Positions 11,850-23,295 of a stretch of 64,000 nt of DNA are shown here, piece after piece. Under the pieces are notes generated by a model that did no database searches, had not been told where the DNA came from, and saw only the letters and a program-made list of their open reading frames with translations. The stretch is taken from the NCBI GenBank assembly GCA_003008705.1, contig PDUO01000017.1, forward strand, positions 499,827-563,826, read 5' to 3'. A program made the position numbers and the translations under genes. The stretch is from Pezicula radicicola. Taxonomy: Eukaryota; Ascomycota; Leotiomycetes; Helotiales; Dermateaceae. The stretch's first letter is position 1; every line of letters starts with the position of its first letter.

Positions 11850-12333
11850 ATGTCCTGCCTCAACATCCGCAAAAACATTTCGAAACTGTCCCACAAATTT
11901 CGCCGAGCCCTTTGTCTCGAAGGAGAACCTCGCCAACGCAGAATAGAAATTGTGTGTTTGTTCACCTGCTTGTTTCATCCCAGATACTAACAATACATCT
12001 GCAGTCTGCACCTTTCGACTTCAAATCCGGTCCAAAGGTTAACTTCCCAGGCTTCTCCGAATCAGAGTACGTTCTCCTAACTTCTCCTATCCATCTCACA
12101 TCACAATATAGGACTGTCACTAACGATAAAGTTCCAGAATCTCTCTAATGAAAGAGAAGGCAATAGCTTCCACGGCCGTCTCCCAGGCGGACGAGGATTC
12201 AAAATTCGATTTCCCTCAAAAGAGACAGAGCTACCCGCTCTCACACGCTCGAGTTGGTTCTTCCGGAGGCGGAAGTATTCGAAAGAGAGTCATTGAGCAC
12301 ACGAGGAAGATCAGTCGCGGGAACTTTCACTGA
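11850..12333 (+). CDS. Small CRIB-like protein, 119 aa
   Basis: A gene hidden by two introns. Exons 11850-11951, 12005-12066 and 12138-12333 join to a 119-codon protein; intron 11952-12004 has GTGTGT, ACTAAC, CTGCAG, and intron 12067-12137 has GTACGT, CACTAAC, TTCCAG. A shorter second intron ending at 12111 is also possible but stops soon after. The N terminus is basic (KNISKLSHKFRR). The centre reads RIEISAPFDFKSG, similar to the opening I-S-x-P-x-x-F of CRIB (Cdc42/Rac binding) motifs, though the following His-x2-His is missing. Then comes FPGFSESEISLMKEKA, a likely helix, and a Ser/Gly/Arg tail ending RKISRGNFH. Role unknown; a Rho-GTPase partner is only an inference. Confidence 0.65.
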
Positions 12334-13335
12334 ATGCTGGAAAATCCTTGGAATTTGTGATGGAGACAAATTTGATTGGTCAGAGTTGGAGCTTTTGGAT
12401 TGAGGCATACGTGGGCAGGATTTATTGGAGCAAAGATACCTTGGGAGAGGTTGGGAAAGTGCTGGATCAGATTGGAGTTTTCCTATCCGGAAATTTGATG
12501 GTTGGATGAAGGGAATACGGTATGGGAGATTTTCACCGGGACTTCTAATCAATAATCGGGTTGGAAGGAAGGAAGCAAGGCAAGGCACAATGGAATAGAC
12601 GAGACAATTTGAAAGTCAGAAATTTTTGTCTTTTGCTATCTGTTTACAAAAGTACCTGGAATGGTACCTTTGAAGTTATTTAATACGGTAGCTAGACTAT
12701 CATATTTTGGATTCTCAAAAGGGCATTTCCCATTTCCATGCAAATGTGAATGCGAAAGTATCCCACCAACTCCGTGTTGATCAATTTGGAAAGAAATGAA
12801 GGGAAATACAATAATTATCTGTCCTATTGACTAACGCCATTTCCTTCTTCGGGTATCCCCAACGCCAATCGCTCAATTGCTTCCAGAGAAAATGAAAAAG
12901 GAAAGGAAATCAAATTTGACATGACAATCGTACAAGTCGTGAATTTACGCGTTCGTGTCCGATGAGTCGTTCGCAGACTTCGTTCATATCGAGGATGGTT
13001 TGCCAAAATTCCTGATGGGTTGTTCGTTACCGAGGCGGCGATAGAAAAATTGAGATGTCTCATCCAAGAGTGAGAGAACGAGACAAGGCTAGAAAGTCGA
13101 AATATCTGGTGATGTGGCAAGAATGTCAACCAATATCTTCCAAGTCCATGGTCTCCAAATGATTAGCTCGAGACCAGAGCTCTCCCTCCATTCAAATACC
13201 AAGAAAGCAATCGACCCCAATACCCCCAAAAACAAACGACGAAGCGCGTAGTTAAAAGGCCAAGGTATCGTCCCATCTAAAACCGGAAAAAGAAACTCGG
13301 TTTAGTTTCGAATATCGGAATCTTTTGAGAGAGCT
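12334..13335. other. Intergenic, no gene seen
   Basis: Holds the 3' ends of the small CRIB-like gene and of the converging gene. Open frames here are short and without recognisable content. Confidence 0.5.
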
Positions 13336-15085
13336 TTAAGAACGGCGCATCCAAGGATACTTAGCCAAAGCATCTCTATATTCCTTATTCTCACGACGAG
13401 CATTATCTGAGATTTTTGAAGCTGGGTTATTTCGGTTCTTATCCTGACATGAGACTAGTTCGTGTTGGTATGGGTATCGGTTGCTATATTTAAAAAGGAT
13501 CGCATTAGCTTTCATGTTTTCAGGGGAGGAAAATTTTATTTACATACCAGGAACATATTGGACCGGTATCCAATTCTTCTAGGTTTCGCTCGTATGCTTC
13601 ATCGTAATCTTGGTAGGGATTTGTGTTTGTTATGTTTTGGGATTCTTTGGGAGTTTGACTTGATTTGTTGGTGTTGGCTGTTGCTTTCGGGTTTCCTTTG
13701 GGATTGGTGGTGGTCGTGGTGGCCTGGGATGATTTGTAAGCGGGAAGCGAGGGATAGGGGGAAGTGCCAAGATCTGAAGCGAGAAAGGGAAAACATGCCT
13801 TTCGTCCTGCGCTCGAAGAAGCAGCGGATTGTCCCATGTTGAAAAAGATAGTGCCGGTATTTCCCATTACGACGTCTTGATCTTGGCCGTTACCGTTTTT
13901 GGGTTCGGGTTCAAGAGTCTGACTCTGCTCTCTGCGTTGCTCCTCCTTAATAACCTTACCACGCTGAGCAGCAGTCTTCTCCTTAATACTCAAATCCCTC
14001 AACTTAGCCTGAGCCTTCTGGTACTCCGTCACAACCTCCAAAGCAGTCTTCTCCCTAACCTTCTCAATACCCCGGTCGCCGCCAGATAAATTCTCAAAAA
14101 GATGATCAATCTTACGACCGTTCGTAAAATGATGATTTAAATCTCGACCAGCCTGCTTCTTTCGTTCTACTTCTGCGTTCTTGGCTCTTTCAGATTGGAT
14201 ATGACTGCTAGTTTGAGTTCTCATGTATGTTTCGATGTCGAAGAGTGTAGGTGTTGGAGGTGCTTGATTCGCGCTCGCTTCTATTATTTTACTTAGTTCG
14301 GAGAGAGAACGCGCTCCTGTGTTTGTTCCTACCCAGTTTGCGAGGCCTGGAGTGGGTTTAGTTGGTTGTGGTTGGGTGATGGGGACCTTGGGAGATGCAA
14401 CTGGTGCACGAGTGGTGGATGATGGCTTCGATGGGGCGGAAGGTCCTGCCTTGCTAGACGACGAACAGGGTGCAGCGGAGGATTTGTTGCCACTGGCCTT
14501 TTGAGTGGGTTTGGGCTGGGATGCGGAGTTTGATTCTCGTGCCTCCTTTTCTGCGGCGCGGAGTCGGATGTTCGCTAGGATCGTGTCTGAAAGTGACTTC
14601 ACGTCACTAGTCCCGGTATCTATTGCGCGTCGGTTAGGTTTGCTTAATAGGTTGAAGGAATGGAGATATCAGTCATACTCTGGAAGACCCTCTGAAGTGG
14701 ATCTGTGACTTGCGCCTTTGGTTGGGAGGTAGGGAACTCTGAATTGTAGTCAGTGGAGTGAATTGAGGGTGTTATATCGCGCTCTCTTACTTGTGCTCGT
14801 CTTTGCTGGGCATGCGGAGGCTTTTGGCTTTGAGGTACCTGCTGCCTCTTCTACAATTGCTTCGAGGGGGTCTTTGGCCTTAGCCTTGCCTTTGTTGTCA
14901 TTCGAATCCATATTGTTATTGTTGGTGGCTGGCTGGTTCGAAATCCCACTGGTGGAAATAGCTGGTTGCTTCGATATGGAGCTTGCTTGGACGATGGGCG
15001 ATGAAGCGGGTCCACTATCCTCCGAAGCGAGATCCATATCGTCGCTACCGCTCTCTCCCCCAGCGGAATCTCTGGCCGTGGCCAT
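13336..15085 (-). CDS. Hypothetical low-complexity protein, 524 aa
   Basis: Four exons, 15085-14791, 14738-14679, 14619-13548 and 13483-13336, join in frame to 524 codons. The introns (14739-14790, 14620-14678, 13484-13547) have GTAAGA/GTATGA/GTATGT donors and CAG/TAG/TAG acceptors. I do not recognise the family. The N-terminal third is Ser/Pro/Thr-rich with acidic patches (SDDMDLASEDS). The central part (VKSLSDTILANIRLRAAEKE, then a stretch rich in Glu, Arg and Lys around residues 230-340) looks helical, possibly coiled coil. The tail has YQDYDEAYERNLEELDT and a basic end, KYPWMRRS. A nuclear, disordered regulator is plausible but unproven. Extra upstream exons to 15762 are possible (see findings). 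Confidence 0.7.
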
Positions 15086-16698
15086 GGTTGGTGGTTCTGG
15101 TTTTGATTAGCTATTGGTTCAAGGGTTCTGTGTTCTTGGTGGCAATTCGAGGCAGTAAACAAAGAGCCAGATTCGGAGTGAGGACATAGCAATGGAACTC
15201 TTGATTCTCGATCTGACTGAGCTACTAAAATATCTCACGCATCTCGATGAAAGGACTGGAGAGACAACTAACTCCAGGATCTTGTTATAAAGGAAAATGT
15301 GCAAATTTCCAACGAGACGCGGCGAGTAACTTCTCCACCTATCTGCGTTGTCTTAAGTAGCCGACGCCTTGAAATGCGAATACTGGAACTACCAGGTTAT
15401 TTACTGGGTAGTAGGAAGAGCCAGCTCTGTTTAACGTTCATGATGCTGAAGCATCTGGTCCAGAGGCTCGCTAACTGCGATTTGCGAAGATAGGCAGCTC
15501 AGCTCTTGTGCTCATTCTTGGTTGCGTATATTCGTGGAAGAGAAGTGAACGTCAACTCACGGGAATGAAGAGAGGGAGGTTTGGGGGGAAGAGATGGTGG
15601 TGCAGGAGGCAAAGTCGAATTGGGACTAGCCCGCTATATAGAAAGTACAGTCAGTGGCAGACTCATAGTAGCTCAACGAGATCAAAGTTGAGACAACTTA
15701 CAGGCCACTCCTTCTTCTGTTTGTTTCCTTTGTTTTTGGTCACTTTCCCCCTTCCAGCCATTTCGATCTGAATTGTGTACGGTACCGGATCACAAACTTG
15801 TTTGAGCGAAGTTAGATCGAAGTCTAAGAGATGGGAGGAAATAGAGGGGAGGCTTTGTAGGTGGCTCGTGCGTCCGGATTATAATATTCCCTTTGAAGCA
15901 GTGTGCAAACTATCTTGTTATGGAATTACGGTCACTTGCTTTTCATAGCTTCGTTGCTGCTACGGGAGCCTGGCGTCTTCGCGTTGAAGAAGGGAAATGT
16001 TGAAGCTGTATACTTCTTTTCTGGTGTACAAAGAAGTCGATGGCCTAAACCACTTGGTATGGTGCTCGAGTTTACTTGCACGGATGGTAAAAAAGGCTTG
16101 ATGTTTTCTCTACGTGTTACGCTTATTAATCTCGGATTCCATACCAAGACCAGGAAAACAAAATCTAGAAATTGTATATAATGTAGATTCAAAGATGGTA
16201 TATTATCTCTAACGTGTATTATATTGAAGTGATGACAGAGGTCTTCGCTCTTAGCGACACAGTTGCCATCTTTCCACGTAGCTGTAGTATCGCCTGTAAA
16301 TAGCCAATTATTGTACCATAACACTAAAGAATAATTTGAAATTATTATTTGGGTATTCTCAAAAGGCGAAGCCTCGGAATGCTTACTTTCTTCGAAGTGA
16401 GCATGGAGGAAATAATTTCGACACATCTCGCTTAGCCAAAAAAAAAGCAATTTCGCATTATGCTTTGCATCTCAAGTACCAATCTCTAAACACCAAGTTT
16501 CTCTGGATTGGTTAGTAGATTCTAGGGAACTTAGGTGGTTTGAGTAACTTGTGAAACGATTTTTTCAACTGGACTGTTTTTAGTGGCCTTTTTAGAAAAG
16601 GCTGGGCGATTTGCCTGTACTGTAGAGTTCATAAGCATAAAAGTTAATTTCCCTAGCTTTTTGTCTTGAGTTTTATCTAGAACAATTATAATCGTTAA
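15086..16698. other. Intergenic with possible leader exons
   Basis: The first 680 bases may hold upstream exons of the minus-strand gene before it: an ATG at 15762 opens a basic stretch, and a proline-rich stretch lies at about 15560-15640, but their frames do not join without a one-base change. The remainder, to 16698, is AT-rich downstream DNA of ERG8. A minus-strand frame at 15932-16450 has no recognisable content. Confidence 0.4.
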
Positions 16699-18289
16699 CT
16701 ACTTATTCTCAGTCCATTCCTTATATCCAGCCCCGGAACCTTCTTCCAACCTCGCTCCTTCCATCTCACCCTTCGTGTCGAGAAGTTTGACATTGCTCCC
16801 CGATTCTTTACTCCACTTCGCGAGGAATTGCTTGACTTCGTTTAACGTCGTGGCATCATCCTTAACCAAGAGAACAATGGCATCGTAGCCTCCAGCTCCG
16901 GGTACCACACCACCGTAGACACCATCCACAGCACTAGTCACACCGTCCAAAAGAGCAGTCTGCTCCGGAGGCTCGATAGGAACACCACTTAAACTACTCA
17001 ACTCCCTAATCTTCTCACGAATTTTAGCGAAAGCAGAGGTCGCTTTGCTAAGGTCTCCTGATTCAAGAACTGCAGCAAGAGCCTTGTTGCGAGCATGGAG
17101 TTCGTCTGAGAGTGCTTTGGTACCTGCAGGATCGGATTTCTGCCATGCTTGGACCTTCTTCACCATACTCACGGTCTGCGACCCGCAGTCTACATCACAC
17201 ATAATCAATGCTGTACCAGTTGGAATAGTCGCTTTCTCCGCCTCAATCTCGTAATCCCATTTTTCACTAGGATCTTCGAAGGTGTTCTCGACAAGTGTTT
17301 GGACTCGCGATCCGAAGCCCGCGGAACCTGCCTCACCGGTCAATGAGAGGATTGATGGAGAGAATCGTCTGTAGACGCAAGACCCATAAACGGCTGCTGC
17401 GACATCGAAACCTGAGCCAACCTTTCCTTGGGCGGCGCAATGAGCTGCTTGGGAGAGATTGTGCAGCTTGGCACGCCCTTCGGGGGTAGAAAGGGAGAAT
17501 TGAGCTTTGGGAAGGTAGTGGCTAAGAATTGCGCCGGTAAAGGCCGTTACTAGGGCAGCTGAAGAACCGAGACCTGTTTTGTGAGCATCCATGAGGCGGA
17601 CATTGAAGTCCGTAAACTGGTGGGTGCCATTCGAGGTGGCTGAAGGCTTCTCAGAGGAAGGGGAGGGTTGGGAATAGTAGTCGTTGTCGGCGAGGATGGT
17701 GACTTTTGAGGGGGTTAGACGGCGGTTAGAGGTAGCAGAAATGTAGGTTAGTGCGTAAGCTAGCGCTGTCTCGACAAAGGGATTTCGGGACGAAGTCGCT
17801 GGAGGAGAGCTATCGAGCTGTAAGCTTCATTCCCATAAACAAAGTATATCTTCAAGGAGTAAGAAAAGGAAATTAGACGTGATGTCATGTGACATGCGAA
17901 AAAGCGATAAATTCTAGTCACATGATCAAGCGAAGAGATTTTCATGCCAGGGGCACCACAATCAGAGAGACGCTTGTACTTCTAGCTGAAGATCAGAATG
18001 CAAATATAAATGCAATAGCAACTTTTTATACGTACCCTTGCAGTTGCGTAACTTCAACGCCGCCTTTCTCTCCAGCCAAATGGTAGCCATAATTCCACGT
18101 AGCCTCTCGAAATTGCGGACTTTGAACAACTATTTCCGAGAGCTCAACGCCCGAGCTGGTCTCGATATCCTGCACTAAAACATGGATACGAGCACTCAGG
18201 CCAAATACCAAGGCAGTGTATGCTCGATCCAACACCAGATAACCACCTGCCAGGAAGACTTTGCCTGGTGCTGACACGGCTGTAGGCAT
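16699..18289 (-). CDS. ERG8: Phosphomevalonate kinase
   Basis: Predicted 458-aa GHMP-family kinase that converts phosphomevalonate and ATP to diphosphomevalonate in the mevalonate pathway towards sterols, in the cytosol. Exons 18289-18032 and 17817-16699. The start MPTAVSAPGKVFLAGGYLVL is typical of the family. The ATP-binding motif is clear in KTGLGSSAALVTA, and GAGGYDAIVLLVK matches the C-terminal GHMP motif. NPFVETALAYALTYI is also family-like. Length is close to yeast Erg8 (451 aa). The intron (17818-18031, 214 bases) is long for this region and its donor (GTATAA) is weak; it is the only in-phase choice I found, so the join is tentative. The gene is divergent from the PPR gene. Confidence 0.92.
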
Positions 18290-19731
18290 TATTGCGTCTC
18301 GTTTGTAGGTGAGGGTGTGGGAATTCGGGGCTGAATAGACGACTCCCCGGACGTAGGGTAGGGCCTGACCGAGATCAACGCGGATTGGTAAGTGGGAATT
18401 GGTAATGGCTTTCTTTGATGCCGACGGACGTTCGGAAGATAAACTTGCTTGTTCCCCGAGCGGGATTTGCTCAAATTTGTCCCTGTCGATCTGGCTTGGA
18501 AAAAAAAGAATACAGCAACTGATCAAATGTGACAACTATTTTGGTGCAACAACTACCACTCGAGAAGCCTGCTTGCAAAAGCCTGAAGATTCTCTAGACT
18601 CGATGATATTCCCCGCAAAATGGCTCACAACAAGGCTCTTCTGCAGCGGATATAGTGACACTGTACCGGTTTGGGATTTCAATACTTGAGGTCTAGAGTG
18701 TAGTAGTAAGCGGTGGAATTTTGGACCGTGGCTCTGGCATGCGGGAGGAGGCAGAAGAGATGCTGTCGTCACTTTAAAGGGGGGGGGAGAGCAACGAGGG
18801 AGATCTGATACATCTGATAACGGGAGTCGGATATATCGGGCTTCTCGTGCATTCGGTAATTCGCTACCAACAGTCTCAACTGAGTTTTTAGGCTGTCTAT
18901 GATAGGTACAGTACTGTCTGTAGTGGGTTACAGGAGGGGGGGCCGTACAGGGCATTGCTGGGCCGTTCCAGCGTATCAGCGCCAGCCTTGCGGTAATCTA
19001 CAGGGTTAATTTGTTAATTTGGCTTGACTGTCGCGTGAATACGGCTAAAAATTGTCGTGCCCCAGGCGGGATGACTCTCAGCTCTCTCTCTCCCTTTCCG
19101 CGACCTTCCAACAGGAAACCTCCTTTTTACCTCTTAGAGTACCTCCGTATTCCTCTTTTGTTTTTCTCCCCCAGTCCTTCTCTTCACCATTTGTTCCAAC
19201 CATCCGACCAATCTTCGCGACCATCTGCAGCTGACCTTAGCTGCCCTAATTTAGCTCGGCCATTACACGACATAGAACTTGCGCGTGAAGTGTTTCCATG
19301 TGCCGCACTCCAGCCAGCCTCGACTCGTCATTACTCTGCTACCTGGCTCCTAAGGCGCACCCCCAAATAATATCATATCTTCTCGCGCACTGAGGCCTGC
19401 ATTCTACATCCCCAGGTTCAGGTTCCCTTTTTCAATCGCCACCAGGTCGTAGTTAGTCCATTTTTGTCTCAGAAGGAGACTTCAGCCTCAGTCGACGTTC
19501 TCGAGTCGACAAAAACAAACCCTCGGAATCACCACTCAATATTCAAAAGCGCGTTCTTTTGACGGCATTGCTGTCAAATGAACCTGCATCAATTATTACT
19601 TTGAGATCCTGAGTATGTTAACCCCCCATCCATTACGAGTCTCCCACGTTCTAGGAGCTGGAATGCCAACAGTACTAACCTTGTTTTGCAGTCTCCTCTC
19701 TACTTTTCCTGAGAGGTCAAACCACACCTAA
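18290..19731. promoter_or_regulatory. Divergent promoter region with a leader intron
   Basis: Separates ERG8 from the PPR gene. A probable intron in the 5' leader of the PPR gene lies at 19613-19691 (GTATGT donor, TAACC, TTTTGCAG acceptor), 40 bases before its start codon. A run of 10 G is seen at 18779-18788. Pyrimidine-rich sequence at about 19080-19200 is typical of fungal promoters. Confidence 0.5.
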
Positions 19732-22700
19732 ATGCCCATCTATTCCAACCTCTACTCGAATCTTGCACGCCAAGGGTTCACCAAAACATTCACACACGGT
19801 TACGCACAGTCTGTCGTAGCTGCAACACATCCTCAGACATACGCAAATAATAGCAGACCTCCATTCTCCCTCCAACGTCGCGCTAGCAAAGTTGGAAGCT
19901 TCCCAACATATCACTTCCAAAATGCTTTTCACACGAGTGCAAGCTCCTCGAGCAATGCTCCTGCGATCCAAGAGCGACCAGAGAAGATTGATGGCGGGCT
20001 CGGGCTAGATGCATACTACGATGCCTGGCAGAAACAGCACCCTGAAGATGGAAGTGGAAAGGATAAAGAATGGACGCAATTTCAATTTGCAAAGCGTATT
20101 GAATGGAAGCCCTCGGCCATCTTCAATGAGGCTGACGTAAAGGCGGAGCATTCCACTGAAACTGCTACGAAAACCCCCCAAAGATCATACAGTACCAGCG
20201 TAGTAGATGATCTTCAGCAGGTTCAACCTCGTGATGCTGAATTTGCAAAATTCCAAGCTGCGGAAGAAGCAGCTCTTGCCAAGATTGATGCGGCAATTGA
20301 GAAGGAGATCCAGTCAAGACAGGACCAAGAAATTTTCGACGCAGAATTAAGCGTCGTCGCTGCTCGTGTTCCGACCCCACCAATTGCTGGCCGGCAGTCT
20401 CCGGCACTTTCTTCTGAGCTCAGTTTCGAGAGAAAATCACCTGCCAGTGTCGCGACATCAGTGTTGACAGAGGCCGAGATACAATCTCAGAGCTACGCAG
20501 ATCACCTGACCAAGCTCGCTGAGAGTGGACAATATGAGAAGATCCCAACACTTTTTGATGGCATGCGCATTGCCGGTATCAAGCCTACTGCAGCTGCCTA
20601 CAATGCGCTCCTCGATGCTCGCATGCATCTGCCGGCCGATCGAGTCCAAGTGGGACTGACGGTCGGTGAGATCTATTTACATATGATCCAGAACAAGGTT
20701 CTGCCGAACACTGCCACCTACAACACTATGATCAGCTGTCTAGCGTCCCATTCACTTGAAGTCGCTGCACTGAGAAAGTCGTTGGAGGAGAAGCGAGCTC
20801 GTTTTGGTGGGATGGAAGAGGCTGGAAAGTTCATGTTTGCATCGAACGAGTTTGATTCACAGATTCTAGCCGAAGCGGATCGACTGGATCTTGCCATGAG
20901 AATGTTTGATGGGTCGCTTGCTGTCCGCACAGACCGTACTTATCCTCCCGAGACCTACCATCAGCTCATTGCAGCATGCTCTGAGGCCGGCCGCGTCCCA
21001 GACATGGTCCGAGTCTACGAGCACATGGAAAAGAACGAAGTCGTACCACTCGCCTCAACATTTATACCTCTGATCAGTGGATTTACCGCAACTGGCGATT
21101 TAAGCAGTGCCGTGGAGTGCTACAATGAATATAAACACTTAGCTGTCGCCCACGACAACGGCTCTCTTGTATTGAACGAACGCAAAGACGGATCAATCTA
21201 CGGATCAGTCGTCAAAGCCTACATCACCTCGGACAAGATTGACGGCGCAATGCATTTCTATCGAAAGCTCATGGATGCTTATGGCTCTCATGCCGAATTT
21301 ATCAGAGACCCAGTTATTTACGAAGGATTTGTTGAGGGTTACTTAGCACGGGGAAGCCTTTCTGAAGCACTGGGATGGGCTGAGGGTATTGAAACTTCCA
21401 TCAAGGCTACTGCAATGAGCAAGATTGCGACAATTGCTGCCGATAAGGGAGACAAATCAATTGCCCTCAACGCATTTGCCTATGTTCCTTCCAACTTCGC
21501 CACGCCTGCAATGGCTATGTTAGCACTCAGTGTCCGGGGCGGTGATGTTGCTTCGGCTCAGAGATACTGGCAAATTTTGTCTTCCCCTGAGATGGATGTA
21601 TCAACATCATTCATTGAGCCCACTGCCATGTATGCGGTAGCTATGATTGGCTCGGGCCAAGTCGTAGAAGGTCTCACCCAGTCTGAACAGATGTTTGCAC
21701 GCATCAGAGCATCAGTTGGCGAAGCAGCAGCCCTTGAGATTGAGGAGGGTGTTGAGTTTATTCAGCATTTTATGACAGCACGTGGAGTCACAGATCCTCG
21801 TTTATCCACTCCTGAGGAAATCGCTTACCAGCATTCGTTTACATCATCACCATACCCGGTTGTACCATACGAAGACACCTTTGACCCATATGCCGCCTCT
21901 ACCGATTTCAAAGGCTCAACCCTGATTGCCGACGAACTTGAGAGAGGGACGAACGGTCGTGTAAAGGTTTCAAGATTGAATGAGGCTCTCGGTCGATTCA
22001 AGAACATGCGTCGTGCCGGCCGCCATCCACGATACATCACATATGCCAAGTTGATTTCCGCTGCTGCGCGAGAGGAGCGCACTGCTCTAGTTGACGAGAT
22101 TCTCGCTATGGCTCGGTCTGACATTCCTCTTCTTCCTCAGTACTCTGTTGTTCGCTACGGCTGGGTTTCAATCCTCGATGCCATGGTTGGTGCCTGCCTT
22201 ACCCTTGGCAACCGTGGAAAGGCTGCTCAATATCATCAAGAGCTGAATGATATGGGTGCTGCGCCTACTGCCAATACCTTTGGACTTTACATCACCTCCC
22301 TGAAGGAATCCACTAAGACCTTTGACGAGGCCTCTGAGGCTGTCAAGATCTTCCATCGTGCCAAGTCTGAAGGCGTCGAGCCTTCTTCTTTCCTCTACAA
22401 TGCTCTCATTGGCAAGCTTGGAAAGGCCCGCCGTATTGATGACTGCCTTTTCTACTTTGCTGAGATGCGCGCCCTTGGCATCCGCCCGACCAGCGTGACA
22501 TACGGAACTATCGTCAACGCCTTGTGCCGAGTTAGTGATGAAAAGTTTGCTGAAGAGCTGTTTGAGGAGATGGAGTCGATGCCAAATTACAAGGCTCGAC
22601 CTGCACCATACAACAGTTTAATGCAATTCTTCCTCACTACCAAGCGTGACAAGTCGAAAGTTCTCTCATACTACGAGCGAATGAAGAACAAGGGCATTCA

Positions 22701-23295
22701 GCCAACAAACCACACCTACAAGCTCCTCGTTGATACCCACGCAACCCTCGAGCCTATCAACATGGCTGCCGCCGAAGCTATCCTTGATCTCATCCGCAGC
22801 ACTGGTCAACGTCCGGAAGCAGTTCACTACGCTTCGTTGATCCACGCCAAGGGCTGTGTTATGCACGACATGGAAGGAGCTCGTTCTGTCTTCAACTCGG
22901 TTATGGCTGATCCTTCAATCCGCCCACAAGCGTGTCTTTACCAAGCACTCTTTGAATCCATGGTGGCCAACCACCGTGTTGCAGACACTGAGTCAGTTCT
23001 CCATGAGATGTCTTCTCATAGAGTTGAGATGACTCCCTATATTGCCAACACTTTGATTCATGGCTGGACTGGCGAGAAGAACATCGACAAGTGCAAATCT
23101 ATTTTTGCTTCGGTCGGCCGCGAAAAGAGAGAGCCAAGTACCTACGAGGCTATGACTCGTGCCTACCTCGCTGTTGAAGACCGGGCCAGCGCCAAGAATG
23201 TTGTTCAGGAGATGCTCAGCAGAGGTTATCCTAGTGCTGTCTCCAACAAGATCCTCGAACTACTTGGTGGTGGCAACCCCGAGGCCTCCATCTGA
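19732..23295 (+). CDS. Mitochondrial PPR protein, CYA-5-like
   Basis: A single-exon 1187-aa pentatricopeptide-repeat protein. The N terminus is poor in acids and rich in Arg, Ser, Phe and Tyr (residues about 1-80, with FSLQRRASK and FHTSASS), consistent with mitochondrial import. PPR-like helix pairs recur, for example TYNTMISCLASHS, TYHQLIAACSEAGRVPDMVR, FLYNALIGKLGKARRIDD, TYGTIVNALCR, PYNSLMQFFLTTKRDKS and TYKLLVDTHATLEP. The layout and length resemble the large Pezizomycotina PPR proteins of the Neurospora CYA-5 type, which are needed for expression of mitochondrial cox1 mRNA; that assignment is from family resemblance and is uncertain. RNA binding in the mitochondrial matrix is the safer statement. 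The leader carries an intron. Confidence 0.85.
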   Translation: MPIYSNLYSNLARQGFTKTFTHGYAQSVVAATHPQTYANNSRPPFSLQRRASKVGSFPTYHFQNAFHTSASSSSNAPAIQERPEKIDGGLGLDAYYDAWQKQHPEDGSGKDKEWTQFQFAKRIEWKPSAIFNEADVKAEHSTETATKTPQRSYSTSVVDDLQQVQPRDAEFAKFQAAEEAALAKIDAAIEKEIQSRQDQEIFDAELSVVAARVPTPPIAGRQSPALSSELSFERKSPASVATSVLTEAEIQSQSYADHLTKLAESGQYEKIPTLFDGMRIAGIKPTAAAYNALLDARMHLPADRVQVGLTVGEIYLHMIQNKVLPNTATYNTMISCLASHSLEVAALRKSLEEKRARFGGMEEAGKFMFASNEFDSQILAEADRLDLAMRMFDGSLAVRTDRTYPPETYHQLIAACSEAGRVPDMVRVYEHMEKNEVVPLASTFIPLISGFTATGDLSSAVECYNEYKHLAVAHDNGSLVLNERKDGSIYGSVVKAYITSDKIDGAMHFYRKLMDAYGSHAEFIRDPVIYEGFVEGYLARGSLSEALGWAEGIETSIKATAMSKIATIAADKGDKSIALNAFAYVPSNFATPAMAMLALSVRGGDVASAQRYWQILSSPEMDVSTSFIEPTAMYAVAMIGSGQVVEGLTQSEQMFARIRASVGEAAALEIEEGVEFIQHFMTARGVTDPRLSTPEEIAYQHSFTSSPYPVVPYEDTFDPYAASTDFKGSTLIADELERGTNGRVKVSRLNEALGRFKNMRRAGRHPRYITYAKLISAAAREERTALVDEILAMARSDIPLLPQYSVVRYGWVSILDAMVGACLTLGNRGKAAQYHQELNDMGAAPTANTFGLYITSLKESTKTFDEASEAVKIFHRAKSEGVEPSSFLYNALIGKLGKARRIDDCLFYFAEMRALGIRPTSVTYGTIVNALCRVSDEKFAEELFEEMESMPNYKARPAPYNSLMQFFLTTKRDKSKVLSYYERMKNKGIQPTNHTYKLLVDTHATLEPINMAAAEAILDLIRSTGQRPEAVHYASLIHAKGCVMHDMEGARSVFNSVMADPSIRPQACLYQALFESMVANHRVADTESVLHEMSSHRVEMTPYIANTLIHGWTGEKNIDKCKSIFASVGREKREPSTYEAMTRAYLAVEDRASAKNVVQEMLSRGYPSAVSNKILELLGGGNPEASI

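Noticed and set aside
15932..16450. Minus-strand frame of 172 codons downstream of the 524-aa gene
   Set aside because: No recognisable motif and no sign of exons; AT-rich flanking DNA is the better explanation.
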